Both the position numbers and the translations under genes were made by a program. Below, in pieces: positions 58,667-64,000 of a stretch of 64,000 bases of DNA. Position 1 is the first letter of the stretch; every line of letters starts with the position of its first letter. The notes beneath the pieces are model-generated. The model was not told the DNA's origin. It saw only the letters and a program-made list of their open reading frames with translations, and searched no databases. The stretch is from Symbiodinium microadriaticum (lineage: Eukaryota; Sar; Dinophyceae; Suessiales; Symbiodiniaceae): positions 77,163 through 141,162 of the forward strand of contig LSRX01000263.1 in the NCBI GenBank assembly GCA_001939145.1. Reading direction: 5' to 3'.

Positions 58667-59094
58667 TGCAACGTCGTCCAGGCTTTTTCTGCCTGCTCCG
58701 CACAGAAGCTGAATCGTACTCCTGCTCCGAGGTTAACCTATCAACAGGTGTTGCCTCCTGAGGAGGCACGCTATTCCCCCACCGCTGATACCCCCACCGC
58801 TGAGACGGTAACATTCAAATTCTGAAATTCGATGCCCATGCCGCCTATTGCAAAGCTTGGGCCCACTAATTGTCCGGTATCAACAGGCTGTGCTAGCAGC
58901 AGCCTCGCACGCCCGAAGAGGCGGCGATGTGGCTCACAGCCGAATATTTTTCACAGCAGGTTTCACCTGCCGGGGCGACAAGACAAGAGACATAGGGCAG
59001 CAGTCCTGTGAGTGCAAGTAATCAGAGCTTTCACTTCTTGCTGGGCCCGGCTGCTCGACGGAGAGCTCTTGCAAGCATCGTTTTTCAGGAGGTC

Positions 59095-59120
59095 GAGAGA
59101 GAGAGAGAGAGAGAGAGAGA
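59095..59120 (+). repeat. (GA)n microsatellite
   Basis: About 13 GA units in the interval between channel copies 4 and 5. Confidence 0.9.
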
Positions 59121-59719
59121 CAAAATCGCTCAGTCCACATTTGCACAAGAAGTCGTCGATCTCTGCTAAGGGTGCTCGAACTCAAGACGATGCCAGTAGA
59201 CTGCAGAGTGAGGCCTGGACTCCGGGCATTTCGCTGCCAAGCAGCAAGTGACATCTCATGCAGACCTGTGCCAAGAGCAGGGGGTGCTTAGAAAATCCGA
59301 GATACCTCCGCAACTGGTTGCTGTCTACATGCTCAGTCGCGTGCCCACCGCGATCTCAGGATCGGAAGCGCAAACCGACCACCGAGGCTTGTTCATGGAC
59401 ACCGCAGGAGGGCATGCAATTTGGAGAAGTCGTCAGCTGTCCGGGTTAAGATTGAAGGAGGGCATCTTTTGTCATAGTCCATGGTGTTGCGTAGTTTAGT
59501 TGAGGCCTTTGCAAGGCACATGTGATCATGTGGCACAAGCAAAAGCACGTGCCTGCTTCGCAGTTACCGGGCTCATGCACCAAGAAATAGGCAGCAACAG
59601 TGGGAGAAGCATCAGCATCCTCTGTCTGCGACAGTCTGCAACATGAATAGTCTCTCTGAAACATATGGCCAGGACTAGCAGGGACGTGATCGGAGCTTTC
59701 GGCTGTAGTTTGGGCAGCC

Positions 59720-62700
59720 ATGGAGCCAGATCCTAGTCCCCAGCTGCTGGAAGTCCTACGCTCGCACCAGGAAGAGATCACCGTATTGCTGGACACATGG
59801 ATGTCAAGGCTCAGCGCGCAGCTCGCAGGCTGCTGGGTGCCGGAGTCAACGATGTCTGTGGGGAGATCTGGAAGTCCGAGACGTGAGCCTGAGCCGCTGC
59901 CTTTAGACCCTTTAGACCCTTTAGACGCCTGCGACTCTGCAGAATCAGCCGGGTCCGACTGTGAGCCTCCAATGGACATCTCAGGCGAAAAGGTAAGGCA
60001 AGAGGCTACAGATTCCAACGAGAAGGTTGATAGCAGCTATGTACTGGCGAGGCAGACTGATCATCGGATCTTAACCGCTTTCAACAAACTCACATCCTTC
60101 ACAATCTATGGGCCGAATCATCCGAAGAAGGCGAAGAGGCTGTCTGGATGGGCAGGCGTCCGAGCACGGGTAAAGGCATTGATGAGTTCTCACGCTTCAC
60201 ACATGTTTTGGGCAATGGTGATTATGACGAACTCTGTGTACTTGGGAGTGCATCTCGATTGGAGCGTCGATCATCGAGGCTCTTCCGGGAATCCCACCTT
60301 CTTCGCCCTTCATTTGGTGTACGCGCTCCTCTTCACTCTCGAAGTTGGCTTGCGAATCATAGCCTGGGGATGCAGAGCTCTGCTATGGGGCCAGGACTGG
60401 GTGGGCACTTCAGAAACGATGGCATCAACTCCTAAAAATCACGACTGCGTCATGCAGTCGGGTTTCCTAATGCCGCAGGCTCGGGATGTAGAGCATGTGA
60501 GCATGCGGTGTTGCTGCGACATCACGTCACCTGCTGACCATCGTGTCTGTCTTGCTGGCGGTGGAAAGTGCTTATGTCGTATGTATCCACTGCATATGCC
60601 GAGAAGCTATCGCCTCAAAGTTAACCACTCAATGTAGTTCCAGTGCGGCATGTGAACGAGTCTCGAAATATCCCTTTCGATTTTAATTATGTCTGCATGT
60701 ACTACATGTGTCCCTATTGCAGTTTGAGAGAGTGGAGTTGATGCATGTTCTTTTTAGATCGCTCTTTATCCAGGGAGAGCGCGGGAGCACAGGGTGACAA
60801 GTCCATGCGAGCGCAGCTGAAGGTAAGCACCCTGCAGAGAGGACTGGCACTGGAATTGGCTAGACCTGTTCGTCGTGATCTCATCATGGGTGGAGTTTGC
60901 CCTCGACTTGGCAAACTCAGCTGAGGATCAGGTGAGCAGGGGCAACAGCAACTTCCGATTGATGAGGCTGTTGCGACTTGGTCGGCTCGTTCGTGTTGTG
61001 CGCATTGTCCGCGTGGTACGCCTCTTCCGAGCTTTGAGAACGTTAGTAGCATCATTGGCGGGAACCCTGAAATCACTGTTTTGGTCTTTCTTGCTGCTGG
61101 GCTTGATCATCTACATTTTTGCGATCCTCTTCACAGACATTGTTCTGGATCACTTGATAGAGTACGACGTCGCCCGGTCCAGAGATGACCCGATGCAGGT
61201 GCCTCGATTCGCAATTCAGCGTGGGGTTGTCCTTCTACAACACATTAATTGATGGGGTGCCCCACTGGGTTTGCATTTTGGAACAGGCCGCTGGGTGGGT
61301 GATGTGTCGGGTTGGTCCCCATCCCAGCCCCGTGCACCCTAACAAGACCCAGGTTGTGGGCTTGCACAGCTGGTGGCACATGCTTGGCCCGAATAGTACA
61401 GGATCACCGCGCAGTGTGCGCATTTTGGGTTATGGCGTTAGAAAAAGTGATTCGATTATCAACGCGGCACAGCTTTCACAATCAATGTTCCGTCCGTGTA
61501 GTGCAGTTTTCTGTGCAGGATGTGCAGGGCCATGTGTTGCGAATGTGGACAGGCAACTCTGCGTGAGGACACGGCGCGCGCTTGCAGTTTCCATTTGTTT
61601 GTAAACGCAGCGTCCACTTGCAGTTTCAATAAACTTTTGCTTTACTTTGCGGGACGAGTCTGGTTCCACGTGCAGTCTTGCCCCAGTCGGGCTGTGCTCC
61701 GTGACATCCAGGGGCCGACTTCACACGAATCTAGGTGTGGCACTGCGGAGACCAGACGTCCCCGCATTCACCCAGTGCTTCGTATTAGTTCGTGAATCTG
61801 GTATGTGTATTTTGTCTGCACTACATGCTGTGTCATCGCAATCCACAGATGACAATCCCTGTGCGAGTTCTACTTCGGGAACCTCTACAGCTCCTCAACG
61901 ACATTGTATCGCTCGATCTCGAACGGGCTTACTTGGCATCTTGCGGCCGATTCCTTGGGCCCTGCAGGCCACTGGCCTTTCAGAATGGGTCTTATACCGT
62001 AGGGTACATATGTACACACATGCTTGCATACATACATAGTTCTGTTTCATTCATACGTATCTTTGTATTAATATCTACCCCACATATCTTCGCAAATATA
62101 TGTCTCTAGGTTTTGTTTGAATCTTTATCTACATCCCTGTGTCTTTATCTGTCTCTTGTACCTGAATCCATGTCTATACCTGCTTATATCAATATCCACA
62201 TCTGTATCTATGTCTATATCTATACATGTGTTTCTGTCTTCATTTGTATCTACAGCTGTATCTATACATGTACGTACGTGCACATATACATAAATGGGTA
62301 TGCTAATGTGCATAAACACGCACATTACGTGTTTGTATGCGCAAGCATCTGACAAAATGCACATAGTCTGACAATGTCTAACGAGGTTGCAAGAGGCAGT
62401 TCTGATGCAAAGAATTGCTGTAAGGGCGTTCCGCAGTGTCAGCACAAAAAAGGCTCAGCGGTGCAGAGGGATGTGAAGCATCGGGGCGCTGGGTCAGCTC
62501 CTTCCCAACCTTTGTGACTTGTCTGAGGCGAGTTCTGGGTGCAAGCCTACAACTTCTTTGTGGCCTTTTCCGCCTTCTGCGTTTTGAATGCATCCCGGCT
62601 TCGTTGTGACAAAGTGCTTCGTTGGAACAGCAGGGTCTTGTTAATGTTTCGCATAACAGGCTACTCCAGCAGGCGGTCTTGTCCTAAATGCGTGTTCGGA

Positions 62701-64000
62701 TTGGGCGCAATGCACTGTTTCCCTGGTTGGGCTGCTAGTTACTAGTGTTCTTCATCCTAGATGTGCGTTGAATTGCTGAGGGTTCCCCTGCATGTTGCAT
62801 GTTCGTCGACGCTTGCATTCGGAGACGTTTGTGGCAATCTGATAATCACCGCCACGGTTTGCAAGTTGACCTCTTCGCCACTTACCCTTTTCCTCTTTTC
62901 TCTCTAGCTTCTCACCGGCTGCCTGAGCCCATCGCCCTCAGCACAAAGTCACAAAGTGGGGCATTGCGCTTCTATGCCATGGAAATCGTGGTGCCATGAT
63001 GCCACCAGGAAGAGGCACGCCAAGGCACGAGAGATAGCTTCAGCAACGCTAGAAGCAGCAGTGCCTCAACCACCAGCAGAGGCATCATTGCAATAGCAAC
63101 AGCGATTCCAGCATTGGGGTTACTTCTGATGCTCTGCTTGTTCGTGTGATTTTTCATCGCTTCGCTTCCGACAGTGCTTGAAGCTGGTGTGACAAGCTTA
63201 TTCTGCGTCTCATGCTCAAGGTCGTTTGTCCTTCCGCAGGGTCTTGGTGTCCCACCCGAAATAAAGCTTGCAAAGGGTGCGTTCGTCGAGGCAGGGTCCT
63301 CCAGAGCGAATCTGAAAGGTGCACTATGCCAGTTTGTGCCAGTCCAACAGAACTCCCCTCTGTTAGGGGTCGTCCCTATACTCCTCCGAGTATGTGTGCA
63401 GCAATTCTAGGACTGAGAGTATGTGTACGGCGGTTCTATGGATGATGATTTCGAGGTCATGACTGGTGTGTTCTGCAACAGTGCTATCAAAGCCGCAGAG
63501 AACGACCACGAGCTGGCAGTGCAGGCGTCGGTGCAGATGCGGAAGGAGCTGAAGGACCAGGTTGTGCAGCTCTTCGGTACCATCGATGAGCGGGGTTTGG
63601 GCCAGCTGACGATCTCTGAGTTTGAGCGGCACTTTGACAATGATGCTGTCAAGGTGCTTGGCTTGAGGTTCCATAGTGCCAGTGTTGTTCAGCACTAGCA
63701 AAGCTGAGTTCGTTATACTTTTGTAAGGTGGGCCCCTTTCAATGTTGGATGATGTCATGTGCCAAATCTGAGCTCAACTTACCACATCCTTATCATGAAG
63801 CTAGTGGGCCTCATGTGCAGCGATGTGGAAGGCATTTTTCGAGGTCCTCAAAATCGGAGCCGTGGATGCTTGGACCTTATTCACGAGCTTGGACAAGGCG
63901 CGTCAAGTCAGCTGCTGGTTCAGACGAGCTTGTTTCCACCTCTTGAAAGTATCCTGCGGAATGTCGCTTGGCCTTTGCACATGGGATGCAGGATGGGGAT
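59720..64000 (+). CDS. EF-hand voltage-gated cation channel, array copy 5 (cut by window end)
   Basis: Starts MEPDPSPQLLEVLRSHQEEI. The first exon, 59720-60394, covers the N-terminal region, S1 (FWAMVIMTNSVYLGVHLDW) and S2 (YALLFTLEVGLRIIAWG). Next: S3-S5 60842-61198; pore 61868-61967; S6 62528-62589; fused VMTGVFC to EF-hand 1 exon 63456-63653; helix 63832-63897, after which a GC donor leads to exons beyond the window. Pore filter is ISNGLTWHLAAD; EF loop 1 is DERGLGQLTISE. S4 has ten arginines three apart. Intron positions after DAVK and after SLDK are shared only with copy 4, marking these two as closest relatives. The pore exon is the one case where the acceptor AG is followed by T. EF-hand 2 and the coil should lie just to the right. 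Confidence 0.83.
61985..62350 (+). repeat. TATC/CATA-rich low-complexity tract
   Basis: Degenerate TATCTATGTCTA and ACATACAT words fill part of the pore to S6 intron of copy 5. The peptides read from it are artefacts. Confidence 0.8.

Overview
This window looks like nuclear DNA of a dinoflagellate, probably of the Symbiodiniaceae or a relative; the genus cannot be set from sequence alone. Three signs support this. Genes are broken into short exons whose introns start with GC or GA as often as GT and end in AG|G. All recognisable genes lie on the + strand. Positions 27718-27737 match 20 of the 22 bases of the dinoflagellate spliced leader (DinoSL). Gene models were rebuilt by eye, so exon borders are inferences from reading frame, conservation between paralogues and AG|G sites.

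Layout of the left part. 1-4000 is mostly unassigned DNA with one J-domain (DnaJ) fragment at 1378-1685. 4021-6432 is a long intronless MidA/NDUFAF7-type methyltransferase. 8391-11545 holds exons of a pentatricopeptide-repeat protein. 12690-14830 holds an 'AWALANL' helical-repeat fragment, a short ORF and an alpha-kinase-like fragment. 17837-20534 holds EF-hand exons. The gaps between them contain open but unrecognised stretches.

The right part, 23955 to the window end, is a head-to-tail array of five paralogous genes. Each encodes a single-domain, six-segment voltage-gated cation channel followed by two EF-hands and a coiled-coil tail. Copies 1-4 start at 23955, 35551, 43583 and 52672; copy 5 starts at 59720 and runs off the end. 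Each has an N-terminal helix, S1-S6, a pore with an ISNG[VL]TW-type filter, the junction [17 protein letters not shown]-hand 1, a helix (AFFESL.IGAVDAW), EF-hand 2, the motif [15 protein letters not shown], and a C-terminal coil. All five voltage sensors carry ten basic residues in strict every-third-residue register. The pore filter differs in every copy, and copy 4 has lost the conserved threonine.

The array also records intron evolution. The S6/EF-hand intron (0.7-5.5 kb) carries two recurrent repeats ending at or near the 3' splice site, with the splice-site motif CGCGCGAG duplicated around one of them. Other introns hold a 258-bp direct duplication, a 30-35 bp minisatellite, long microsatellites, retroelement-like ORFs and the relict spliced leader.

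How the genes might work together: the five channels would sense both voltage and calcium. They would give one membrane several related currents with differing selectivity. This is inference; nothing here shows expression or ion preference.
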